NCBI GenBank assembly: GCA_041687295.1
Contig: JAWLCG010000155.1
Coordinates: 1 to 10,909 of the forward strand
From: JAWLCG01 sp041687295
GTDB lineage: Bacteria > Planctomycetota > Phycisphaerae > SM23-33 > FEN-1343
Direction of reading: 5' to 3'
Length of the DNA: 10,909 nt
Positions within the stretch are counted from its first letter, which is position 1, and each line of letters starts with the position of its first letter. Of this stretch, positions 1 to 6,363 are shown one piece after another. The position numbers and the translations under genes are program-made. A model generated the notes under the pieces. That model searched no databases and was not told where the DNA came from. It was given only the letters and a program-made list of their open reading frames with translations.

Positions 1-654
1 GGGGGGGGGCATGGGGTACTGCCTGCTCCGCTCGTCGATGTTGTCGCGGCACCAGCCGGCCCACTGGAGCTTGCCCAACCAGCGCTGGCGGATGTCGTCC
101 AGGCCGGCGGTGCTGTCGGGGCCGTAGGTGAGCTGGTTTAGGAAGGCGAGGACCTCGTTCCGCGTGCCGCCGATGAGGTTGACGGCGGCCGGCCCGCCGG
201 ACTCGTCCTGGAGCTCCCAGTGGTAGCGGTGGAGCACGGTGTCGATGAGGATCATCTTCTCCGCGTAGGTTCGGGCACCGGGGTAGGCGGCGAGGTACTC
301 CTGGAAGTAGCTCATCAGGCCCCGCGAGCCGAGGTGCTTGTTCGTCATCGCCTGGTGGTACTCCGACCAGGGCAGCTCCCACCCACAGCGGTCGCAGTGG
401 AGCAGCTCGGTGTTCTCCCGCGAGGGCGGCCCGTGGCGGCGGACCTCCTGGCCGCAGCCGGGGCATTCCACCTGCCCGCCGTGGGCCCGCGTGGCCGTCA
501 GGCAGTCGCGGATCCGCGCATACAGGCCGATGCCGACCTCCTCGACCAGCTCGTCATCCTGGATGCCCCGGGCGTCCTGCTGGTACAGGCGGGCGATGGT
601 GTAGCGCGACAGCCGGGGCGCCCAGCGGGGTCGGTTCTGCTGCCAGTCAGTCAT
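1..654 (-). CDS. Unrecognised double zinc-ribbon protein, C-terminus cut by window edge
   Basis: The frame runs open from an ATG at 654 to base 1, giving 218 codons with no stop, so the C-terminus lies outside the window. The ATG is preceded by a good ribosome binding site (GAGAGG at 664-669, 9-nt spacing). Residues ~18-55 look helical (YTIARLYQQDARGIQDDELV and following). Two CxxC knuckles, C64-P-G-C67 and C87-D-R-C90, about 20 residues apart and each followed by G, form a classic zinc ribbon. The remainder (from ~96) is rich in W, Y and charged residues and looks globular. No signal peptide or membrane segment is visible, so it is probably cytoplasmic. It may bind nucleic acid through the ribbon, but I do not recognise the family and assign no function. 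It lies 150 bp downstream of the sialidase-like gene on the same strand, with repeat B1 filling nearly all of that gap. The window starts with nine G, read in this frame as three prolines, which could reflect a contig end. Confidence 0.8.
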   Translation of the reverse strand, partial: MTDWQQNRPRWAPRLSRYTIARLYQQDARGIQDDELVEEVGIGLYARIRDCLTATRAHGGQVECPGCGQEVRRHGPPSRENTELLHCDRCGWELPWSEYHQAMTNKHLGSRGLMSYFQEYLAAYPGARTYAEKMILIDTVLHRYHWELQDESGGPAAVNLIGGTRNEVLAFLNQLTYGPDSTAGLDDIRQRWLGKLQWAGWCRDNIDERSRQYPMPPP

Positions 655-670
655 GGGCGTTTGCCTCTCA

Positions 671-799
671 AGACCATTTGCCGATTACGCCAGCGGGTCG
701 GATGGCTTGGCCCAAGCCCACGGATTGCCATCCGTGGGCATCGGGGCGGGGCGTCGGTCTGACGGCCCTGCACCCGCACGTCCGATGGGCAAATGGTCT
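671..799. repeat. Repeat B1: 129-bp MITE-like element with terminal inverted repeats
   Basis: The ends are perfect 12-bp inverted repeats, AGACCATTTGCC at 671-682 and its complement at 788-799. Weaker pairing extends inward to a GCGGG at TIR positions 23-27. At 716-739 lies a perfect 10-bp stem (GCCCACGGAT / ATCCGTGGGC) with a TGCC loop. The same architecture recurs at 1953-2089 and 7918-8052, and the core alone at 4824-4847. The element begins 6 nt past the stop of the sialidase-like gene and ends one base from the ribosome binding site of the zinc-ribbon gene, so any separate promoter of the latter would have to lie in it. No coding capacity was recognised. A non-autonomous transposon-like element is the best reading. 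Confidence 0.8.
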
Positions 800-804
800 A
801 ACGG

Positions 805-1908
805 CTACACCTCCAGCGTGCCGAAGCGGATGCACTGGCGGTGCTGGCCGGGAGCGTCGGAGCTGTCCCAGATGCAGGCGAACTTTCCCGGGCCCTGGGC
901 GATGAGGGTGGGGTAGCTGTTCTTGCCCTCCGCGCCGCCCTGGTCGAAGAACGGGCGGGGCTCGGCCCACGGACCGCCGCGGCGGCGGGTGGTGTAGTGC
1001 AGCGGCCCGCGCTGCCAGGCCGGGCCGGCGCTGTAGACGTAGATCTGCAGGCCGTGGCCGTCGTCGCCGAAGTAGCCCTTGGCGACGGTGTTGTGCAGGG
1101 CCGGCTCGGGGGCGGCAACGCTCCAGGTGCGCCCGCCGTCGCGGCTGGTGCTGACGAAGGCCTTCTGCGACGCGTGCGGCTCGGGGTAGCGGTTGTGGGC
1201 GGCGGTGCGCATGGCCATCACCCACTCGCCGGGCTCGTCGCCGGCGGCGATGCCGCCCTCGTGCAGGAAGGCGGGGTCCTCGGCCTGGCACGGCACGTAC
1301 CCGCCGAGGCGCCAGGTGAGCAGGTCGCGGCTGGCCAGCACCATCTGGGCCCGGCTGGGGTCGCCGGGGAAGTCTTTGGAGAAGTGCACGTGCACCGGCA
1401 GCAGGTAGCGCGTGCCCTCGTCATCGGGGATGGCCGTGATGTGCTGGCAGGTGATGGGGAACACCGGGTACAGCACGGCCAGCTCGACGGGGCGCCACGA
1501 GGCCCCGCCGTCGCTGCTGACGGCGGCGCAGAGCTGGCTGAACTCGGTGTTGGGCATGTGCAGGGCGCTGCGCATCGCGAAGCACCAGATCGTCTCGCAG
1601 CCCGGGGCGCGGTAGAGCACCGGGTTGGCGTAGCCGAAGCCGCCGCCGTTGTGGGCGATGTCGTGATGGAGGATCGGCACGCGGCGGGTCCAGGTCTGGC
1701 CGCCGTCGCGGCTGCGGGCGCACCACAGCGCACCCATGTCGCCCTTGCTGTGCAGCTTCGTGCCGTAGGCGGCCACCAGTTGGCCGCCCGCGTCGGTGCA
1801 CAGGAAGGGCTGCCAGATGTGGTGGTACGGGCTGTCGGGCCAGAGGGCGTCGACGGTGACGACGTTCTGCACGTCACCGGTGTAGGCGAGTGTGGTCTTA
1901 TGGTTCAT
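805..1908 (-). CDS. Sialidase-superfamily (BNR / Asp-box) protein
   Basis: A 367-residue protein with three clear Asp boxes of the form S-x-D-x-G-x-x-W: S66-W73, S131-W138 and S255-W262, plus a shortened one near 193-199 (SRDLLTW). Asp boxes mark the turns of the six-bladed beta-propeller of exo-sialidases and related BNR proteins. Several blades end in phrases typical of bacterial BNR_2-type proteins (GGGFGYANP at ~88, EDPAFLHEGG at ~210, NSYPTL at ~330). R112-R114 region and other arginines exist, but I cannot assign a sialidase arginine triad, so glycosidase activity on sialic acid is unproven. It could act on another acidic glycan or be non-catalytic. There is no signal peptide, which suggests a cytoplasmic location. 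The start ATG at 1908 follows an AAGGGA-like site. It lies downstream of trpA on the same strand but across 281 bp of repeats, so it is probably transcribed separately. Confidence 0.8.
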   Translation of the reverse strand: MNHKTTLAYTGDVQNVVTVDALWPDSPYHHIWQPFLCTDAGGQLVAAYGTKLHSKGDMGALWCARSRDGGQTWTRRVPILHHDIAHNGGGFGYANPVLYRAPGCETIWCFAMRSALHMPNTEFSQLCAAVSSDGGASWRPVELAVLYPVFPITCQHITAIPDDEGTRYLLPVHVHFSKDFPGDPSRAQMVLASRDLLTWRLGGYVPCQAEDPAFLHEGGIAAGDEPGEWVMAMRTAAHNRYPEPHASQKAFVSTSRDGGRTWSVAAPEPALHNTVAKGYFGDDGHGLQIYVYSAGPAWQRGPLHYTTRRRGGPWAEPRPFFDQGGAEGKNSYPTLIAQGPGKFACIWDSSDAPGQHRQCIRFGTLEV

Positions 1909-1952
1909 TACCTATCCCTTATCTATTACCACTGTATATGGAGTTACATACT
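1909..1952 (-). promoter_or_regulatory. AT-rich leader with operator-like palindrome
   Basis: The 44 bp directly upstream of the sialidase-like ATG are conspicuously AT-rich for this window. They contain an imperfect palindrome at 1934-1951, GTATAT, six bases, ACATAC, of the size and symmetry bound by dimeric GntR- or LacI-type regulators. An AAGGGA Shine-Dalgarno-like stretch lies close to the ATG. I do not see a convincing -35/-10 pair. Repeat B2 begins immediately beyond, at 1953, so promoter elements may extend into it. The operator role is inferred from symmetry only. Confidence 0.35.
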
Positions 1953-2089
1953 ATCTCTTTATCCAACTGCACCTGCAGGTGCGCACGGCAGGACCGGCCC
2001 AAGCCCACGGATTGCCATCCGTGGGCATCTCGGCGGGGCGTTCCATCTGGCGGCACAACGCATCCACAGGTTCAACAGGAGGACGTTCC
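1953..2089. repeat. Repeat B2: diverged 137-bp copy of the B element
   Basis: The central 10-bp stem hairpin (2003-2026) is identical to that of B1. When the reverse complement is aligned to B4, homology continues outside the hairpin: CGGCACAACGC at 2051-2061, CAGGTTC at 2067-2073, CCTGCAGG at 1972-1979, and degenerate terminal repeats whose GTGG / GCAGG blocks sit at the same offset from the ends as GCGGG in B1 and B4. The limits were set from those offsets and are approximate. It lies between trpA and the sialidase-like gene and ends 44 bp before the ATG of the latter. Confidence 0.65.
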
Positions 2090-2138
2090 AGACGACTTCC
2101 CTGCACATTCATGCGGTTATCCGACCGCCGCAGGCAAA

Positions 2139-2168
2139 CCAAAGCGGCGACTCTGTCGCCGCACTCCA
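2139..2168 (-). repeat. Repeat A4: 30-bp hairpin unit
   Basis: Read on the minus strand it starts TGGAGTGCGGCG and ends CGCCGCTTTGG, the fixed frame shared with copies at 7735, 7871 and 8055. The variable centre here extends the stem to 8 bp (GCGGCGAC / GTCGCCGC) around an AGA loop. It starts 22 nt after the trpA stop codon, where it could act as a 3'-end stabiliser or terminator, although no U-tract follows. Confidence 0.7.
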
Positions 2169-2189
2169 TACTGCGCAGCCCAGGCCGCC

Positions 2190-3017
2190 CTACTTCAAGG
2201 GCGCGAGCAAGTCGGCCACGAACTCGCCGACGACCTCGGCGATGCGCTCGGGCGGATCGGACTTATGGTCGGTAATACGGTGGACGATGGCCGATCCGAC
2301 GATGGCGCCGTCGGCGGTGCGGCAGACGTTGGCGACGATCTCGGGCCCGCTGACGCCGAAGCCGACGCAGACGGGGGTGTCGGTGTGCGTGCGGAGCTCG
2401 CCGACGGCCTCGACGGTGGCCGGGGGCAGCTGGGTCCGCTCGCCGGTGATGCCGCTGACGCTGATGTAGTAGACGAAGCCCCGGCTGCGGCGGGCGATCT
2501 CGACCTGCCGCTCGGGCGGGGTCGTCGGGGCGATCAGCTGCACCAGGGCCAGGCCGCCGCCGGCGGCAAGGGCCTCCATGTCGGCCGACTCGTCCAGCGG
2601 CAGGTCGGGCACGATCAGGCCGTCAAAGCCGCTGGCGGCGGCGTCGCGGACGAAGCGGTCCGGCCCGTAGCGGTAGACGATGCTGTAGCTGACCATGCCC
2701 ACCACCGCCAGCTTGCCGCCGGCCTTGCGGAAGCGGGCGACCGTGTCGAAGATGGCCCCCACCTTCACGCCCGACTCCAGGGCGGCTGTGTAGCTGGCCT
2801 GGATGACCGGGCCGTCGGCGACGGGGTCGGTAAAGGGAAAGCCCAACTCGCAGACCCGCACGCCCAGCGTGTCGAGCTTGCGAAGAATCGCCCCGGTCGT
2901 CTCCAGCGACGGATACCCGGCCGTGACGAACGGCAGAACAGTCTTCCTGCCGCTGGCCCGCAGATCCGCAAAGGCTTGCACCAGGCGGTTGCTTTGGAGG
3001 TTTGTCGTAGCGCTCAT
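2190..3017 (-). CDS. trpA: Tryptophan synthase alpha subunit
   Basis: A 275-residue TIM barrel that cleaves indole-3-glycerol phosphate to indole and glyceraldehyde 3-phosphate and passes indole to TrpB through the subunit tunnel; the last step of tryptophan synthesis, in the cytoplasm. The catalytic acids are present: E57 in CELGFPFTDP and D68 in the DPVADGP loop, spaced 11 apart as in E. coli (E49, D60). The conserved loop YYISVSGITGER follows near residue 190, and the glycine-rich phosphate-binding segments GFGVSGPE and GAIVGSAIV lie toward the C-terminus. The length is normal for the family. The ATG at 3017 has AGGA with 7-nt spacing. It follows trpB after a 107-bp gap, unusually long for a trpBA pair, which is filled by a heptad repeat and hairpin. 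The stop is followed within 22 nt by hairpin A4. Confidence 0.97.
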   Translation of the reverse strand: MSATTNLQSNRLVQAFADLRASGRKTVLPFVTAGYPSLETTGAILRKLDTLGVRVCELGFPFTDPVADGPVIQASYTAALESGVKVGAIFDTVARFRKAGGKLAVVGMVSYSIVYRYGPDRFVRDAAASGFDGLIVPDLPLDESADMEALAAGGGLALVQLIAPTTPPERQVEIARRSRGFVYYISVSGITGERTQLPPATVEAVGELRTHTDTPVCVGFGVSGPEIVANVCRTADGAIVGSAIVHRITDHKSDPPERIAEVVGEFVADLLAPLK

Positions 3018-3034
3018 GTCGTATTCCTATTTTT

Positions 3035-3124
3035 GATTTATGATTTCAGATTTTCGATTGTCCGCAAGGGGCAGCGATGGGAGATCGAGGGGTGTGCATC
3101 CCTCGAGAATCGCAAACCAAAAAA

Positions 3125-3133
<9 letters not shown>
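3035..3133. repeat. Repeat E: 7-bp periodic AT-rich arms flanking a hairpin in the trpB-trpA gap
   Basis: GATTT begins at 3035, 3042 and 3049 and GATT at 3056, an exact 7-bp period. At the other end AAATC recurs at 7-bp spacing (ending 3126 and 3133), the same heptad on the opposite strand, so the block is an inverted repeat. Between them lies a hairpin with a 7-bp stem (TCGAGGG at 3085-3091, CCCTCGA at 3100-3106) and an 8-nt loop. The trpB stop codon (3125-3127) is inside the heptad arm. In the trpBA transcript this could fold into a long structure between the two genes and tune trpA expression or mRNA decay. That role is inferred. Confidence 0.65.
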
Positions 3134-4339
<1,206 letters not shown>

Positions 4340-4435
4340 GGAATCACCTCGGATGGTTGGCCCGCGCTCGCGCCGGCGGCGCAGGGCCGATGAGTCTAGT
4401 GGGTCGAGGGCGAATTTGCGAGGGGCGAGAGGGCG

Positions 4436-4519
4436 CTAGAACCAGATGCGCCCGGCGACGCGGGTCCGCCGGGACATCGGCCCTCCGGGGCGAGCACGGA
4501 ATGTGCGTTTGCGAGGCAT
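4436..4519 (-). CDS. Possible 27-residue Arg-rich leader ORF upstream of trpB
   Basis: An ATG at 4519 opens a 27-codon frame, MPRKRTFRARPGG onward, very rich in arginine and ending ...RIWF before TAG, 96 nt upstream of trpB. It lies just after a candidate promoter (4528-4555), close enough that the transcript would be nearly leaderless; no Shine-Dalgarno sequence is seen. A Trp codon next to the stop invites comparison with trp leader peptides, but there is only one Trp and no clear antiterminator / terminator pair, so attenuation is weakly supported. A GC hairpin (stem CCCGGCG / CGCCGGG, 4451-4473) lies within the frame. Chance occurrence is quite possible. Confidence 0.2.
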   Translation of the reverse strand: MPRKRTFRARPGGPMSRRTRVAGRIWF

Positions 4520-4527
4520 AGGCCATC

Positions 4528-4555
4528 AGCATAGCATGCATCGCGGGGGCGGCAA
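4528..4555 (-). promoter_or_regulatory. Candidate sigma-70 promoter for trpBA
   Basis: On the minus strand, TTGCCG (4550-4555) and TATGCT (4528-4533) are separated by 16 bp, each matching the consensus at 4 of 6 positions. It would give a leader of roughly 180 nt before trpB. It sits in the locally least GC-rich part of the gap and is the best pair I can see there, but such matches arise by chance. Confidence 0.3.
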
Positions 4556-4635
4556 GAGGAAAAGGCTCCACTCGCGTTGGCCACATGGCTTCGGCCAGGC
4601 CCGGGGGCTTCGGAAGAAGAGACAGCGGGGATGGG

Positions 4636-4661
4636 CCACAGAGGCACAGAGGGCACAGAGG
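4636..4661. repeat. 9-bp tandem array (CACAGAGGn)
   Basis: Three consecutive 9-bp units, CCACAGAGG, CACAGAGGG and CACAGAGG, run from 4636 to 4661, followed by a degenerate fourth GCAGAGGG at 4668-4675. On the other strand it reads as CCTCTGTG units. I recall very similar CTCTGTG arrays in gaps between genes of many environmental bacterial genomes, often translated spuriously as TEAQRAQR. That memory could not be checked here. It lies upstream of trpB, in the 3' half of the gap seen from the dehydrogenase. Confidence 0.7.
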
Positions 4662-4710
4662 AAAAACGCAGAGGGATCGAGAGATTCAGAGAAAGGCAAA
4701 GCGCCCAGGT

Positions 4711-4740
4711 GCCGTGGCTACGGCGTTTGTAGCCTCGTCT
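4711..4740. repeat. Repeat C1: 30-bp hairpin unit
   Basis: This stretch matches 7783-7812 at 25 of 30 positions, both reading GTGGC, ACGGCGT, GTAGCC and CGTCT in order. It can pair GGCTAC (4716-4721) with GTAGCC (4729-4734). Both copies lie in gaps that also hold a B element. Confidence 0.6.
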
Positions 4741-4823
4741 CTGGAGCGTCGAAGACGGAGCGTCATCGACACGGCCTGTGGGCCATGCGGCGTCGAGCCC
4801 CTGCCGCCCCGCCCGGACGAGAA

Positions 4824-4847
4824 GCCCACGGAAGGCATTCCGTGGGC
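4824..4847. repeat. Repeat B3: core hairpin of the B element
   Basis: A perfect 10-bp stem GCCCACGGAA / TTCCGTGGGC with a GGCA loop. Compared with the other copies the last stem pair is changed on both sides (T-A to A-T), so pairing is kept. Upstream CCGCCCCGCC and downstream GTGGGC also match the core of B1 and B2, and a CCTGTGGG at 4775-4782 may be a remnant of the terminal repeat. No recognisable ends remain, so this is a decayed or partial copy. Confidence 0.65.
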
Positions 4848-4886
4848 GTGGGCAAGACGCAGCAGCGCGGACGCAACCCTGGCGCG

Positions 4887-4920
4887 ACCGGCGGCGGGCG
4901 GTGCCCCCCTACTTGGGCAG
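4887..4920. repeat. Direct repeat flanking palindrome D, distal copy
   Basis: These 34 bp match 5073-5107 with one substitution and one 1-bp gap: ACCGGCGGCGGGCGG at the start and CCCTACTTGGGCAG at the end are identical. The other copy contains the last codons and stop of the dehydrogenase gene, so this one is a detached duplicate of that gene end. It could be an unusually long target duplication or a separate repeat module. Confidence 0.75.
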
Positions 4921-5067
4921 CCCGTAGGGCACGTAGGTTCGCGGAGCGTAGCGGAGCGGTTCTGCGTGCCGCGACGGCGCATGGCGGTTCGGAGGGTGAT
5001 CCGTCTTCGCGGCACGCGGAACCTCGCCTGCGCTACCGCTTCGGCGAGAACCCACGTGCCCTACGGG
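4921..5067. repeat. Repeat D: 147-bp long imperfect palindrome
   Basis: The outer 20 bp (4921-4940, CCCGTAGGGCACGTAGGTTC) pair with 5048-5067 at 19 of 20 positions. Pairing continues inward with small gaps through TAGCG, and GCGTGCCGCG, to ACGG / CCGT at 4974-4977 and 5001-5004, leaving a 23-nt loop. The arms are 57 and 67 bp. As RNA it would make a very stable hairpin 29 nt after the dehydrogenase stop codon. It has no coding capacity that I recognise and looks like a MITE or a large REP-type element. Confidence 0.75.
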
Positions 5068-5072
5068 GGGCC

Positions 5073-5107
5073 ACCGGCGGCGGGCGGGGCCCGCCCTACT
5101 TGGGCAG
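5073..5107. repeat. Direct repeat flanking palindrome D, gene-end copy with stop codon
   Basis: This copy overlaps the last three codons (Leu-Pro-Lys) and the TAG stop (5096-5098) of the dehydrogenase. Just beyond the stop, GGGCGGG pairs with CCCGCCC, a compact GC hairpin. The sequence recurs at 4887-4920 on the far side of D. Confidence 0.75.
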
Positions 5108-5992
5108 TTGGACGCCGTTTCGGCGGGCGATGTAGTCGCAGATGGCCTGGGTGCCCTTTCGGCCCTGGCCCTGCTCGATGATCTGCTCGTAGACCTGCTC
5201 GACGAGCTCCAGGCCGCGGAGGTCCAGGCCCATGGCGCGGGCCTCCTTGTGGGCGATGCCCATGTCCTTGACGTAGTGCTCGACGAAGAAACCCGGCTCG
5301 AAGTCGCCCCGCAGCACGCGGGGCCCGAGGTTGCTGAGGTTCGACGAGCCCGCCGCCCCGGTGCTGACGACGCCGTGGACCTTCTGCAGGTCCAGGCCGG
5401 CCTTGGCGCCGTAGGTGAAGGCCTCCGCCATCGCCAGCATCGTGCCGGTGATGAGGATCTGGTTGACCATCTTGCAGTGCTGGCCGGCACCGGCTGGGCC
5501 GATGCGGTTGATCGTCTTGCCCATGGCCTCGAACAGCGGCAGGACCCGCTGGAAGTCGCCCTCGTCGCCGCCGACCATGATCGCCAGCGTGCCGTTGCGG
5601 GCGCCCGTGTCGCCGCCGCTGACGGGCGCGTCGAGGCTGCCGACGCCCTTGGCCTTGGCGGCGGCATGGATCCGCTGGGCCAGCGCCGGCTCGCTGGTGG
5701 TCATGTCGATGAGGATCGTTCCCGGCCGGGCGGTGCTCAGGGCGCCCTCGGGGCCCAGGACGACGGCCTCGACGTCGCGGGGGTAGCCCACGATGGTGAT
5801 GACGACGTCGGCCTGGCGGGCGACCTCGGCCGGCGAGTCGCACCAGGCGGCGCCGCGGTCGAGCAGGCCCTGGGCCTTGTCGCGCGTGCGGTTGTACACC
5901 CGCAGCGGGTAGCCGGCGTCCATCAGGTGCCCGGCCATGCTGGCGCCCATGATCCCCGTGCCGATGAAGCCGACAGTCATCCGATCGCTCAT
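5096..5992 (-). CDS. 3-hydroxyisobutyrate dehydrogenase / tartronate semialdehyde reductase family enzyme
   Basis: A 298-residue beta-hydroxyacid dehydrogenase that reduces or oxidises a small beta-hydroxyacid with NAD(P). The N-terminal Rossmann fold shows G11-T-G13-I-M-G16 and, after the second strand, VYNRT, where N34-R35-T36 suggests NADP(H) preference as in GarR-type enzymes. The substrate loop DAPVSGGDTGARNGTL (121-136) with S125, the catalytic lysine K174 in GQHCKMVNQ, and K242 in HYVKDMGIA are all present. Family members include 3-hydroxyisobutyrate dehydrogenase, 2-hydroxy-3-oxopropionate reductase and glyoxylate/succinic semialdehyde reductase; sequence alone does not separate them here. 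I chose the ATG at 5992 because it directly precedes the nucleotide-binding strand and has AAGGA 10 nt upstream; the open frame continues farther but lacks family sequence. The last codons and stop lie in a repeat duplicated at 4887-4920. The gene is alone on its promoter, facing away from the calpain-like gene. Confidence 0.93.
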   Translation of the reverse strand: MSDRMTVGFIGTGIMGASMAGHLMDAGYPLRVYNRTRDKAQGLLDRGAAWCDSPAEVARQADVVITIVGYPRDVEAVVLGPEGALSTARPGTILIDMTTSEPALAQRIHAAAKAKGVGSLDAPVSGGDTGARNGTLAIMVGGDEGDFQRVLPLFEAMGKTINRIGPAGAGQHCKMVNQILITGTMLAMAEAFTYGAKAGLDLQKVHGVVSTGAAGSSNLSNLGPRVLRGDFEPGFFVEHYVKDMGIAHKEARAMGLDLRGLELVEQVYEQIIEQGQGRKGTQAICDYIARRNGVQLPK

Positions 5993-6068
5993 GGAAGAAG
6001 AGTCCTTTCTGCTGCAAGGGTCCCGCCGGCGGCGCGGGCCGCCCGGCCGGGCTTTGAAGTCCTGCGAT

Positions 6069-6096
6069 ATTCTAGTGCCCCCGTCCGCCGATGCAA
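6069..6096 (-). promoter_or_regulatory. Candidate promoter for the dehydrogenase gene
   Basis: On the minus strand TAGAAT (6069-6074), 5 of 6 to the -10 consensus, lies 16 bp after TTGCAT (6091-6096), 3 of 6 to the -35. It predicts a 5' leader of about 70 nt. The leader contains a perfect 12-bp GC palindrome at 6041-6052. No riboswitch-like fold was recognised. Confidence 0.4.
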
Positions 6097-6187
6097 CCGC
6101 CGAGGCCGGGCCCTGCCTCCTGTCACCAATTCCAGTCGGGGCCACTACTTGGTGAAGCCCCCCCGGCCAGGGGCTGGGGCGTCCCCG

Positions 6188-6218
6188 GCTCGCTCTGGGG
6201 GATTTTCCCAGGGCGAGC
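6188..6218. other. Strong 12-bp stem hairpin in the divergent gap
   Basis: GCTCGCTCTGGG (6188-6199) pairs with CCCAGGGCGAGC (6207-6218) with one G-T wobble around a GGATTTT loop. It is followed on the plus strand by GGAAAAAAAT, so as a plus-strand signal it lacks a U-tract, and on the minus strand the T run precedes the stem. It is therefore not a standard intrinsic terminator on either strand. It lies upstream of the candidate calpain promoter and might be a regulatory site or insulator. Confidence 0.5.
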
Positions 6219-6227
6219 TAGGAAAAA

Positions 6228-6261
6228 AATACAGTGACAAGTGTATTCCAGTCGATAGTAT
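6228..6261 (+). promoter_or_regulatory. Candidate promoter with overlapping operator-like palindrome for the calpain-like gene
   Basis: GTGACA (6234-6239) and TAGTAT (6256-6261) are separated by 16 bp, matching the -35 at 5 of 6 and the -10 at 4 of 6. An inverted repeat AATACA (6228-6233) / TGTATT (6242-6247) with 8-bp spacing straddles the -35 box, the usual position for a repressor site. The predicted 5' leader is about 95 nt and holds a small hairpin (ATGCGC 6335-6340 / GCGCAT 6346-6351) just before the ribosome binding site. Confidence 0.45.
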
Positions 6262-6363
6262 GGCCGTACCGGGAGCCCGGGAGGGCCGTCGACCAGCTTG
6301 GAGTGGTCGGCGGGGCGGGCTCTTCACGTCCGGCATGCGCAGGGGGCGCATCAAGAGGCCCCC

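Noticed and set aside
1951..2169. Minus-strand 72-codon frame in the trpA to sialidase gap
   Set aside because: It is a translation of repeats B2 and A4 (phrases such as MPTDGNPWAW recur wherever B is translated), not a gene.
841..2469. Plus-strand 542-codon open frame
   Set aside because: It is antisense to the sialidase-like gene, crosses repeat B2 and runs into trpA; composition is that of a GC-rich shadow.
4446..5181. Overlapping plus-strand frames of 198-229 codons in the trpB to dehydrogenase gap
   Set aside because: They are translations of the tandem array, C1, B3 and D, with no ribosome binding site and no protein-like composition.
5993..6145. N-terminal extension of the dehydrogenase from ATG 6145
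   Set aside because: The extra residues do not resemble the family and cover the candidate promoter; the Rossmann strand begins right after ATG 5992.
6188..6230. Intrinsic terminator
   Set aside because: The T run is on the wrong side of the stem for minus-strand transcription and the plus strand has an A-tract, so it does not fit a terminator on either strand.
6298..6363. N-terminal extension of the calpain-like protein from ATG 6298
   Set aside because: The added 22 residues precede the LEPR motif unusually far and overlap a hairpin and the ribosome binding site of the 6364 start.
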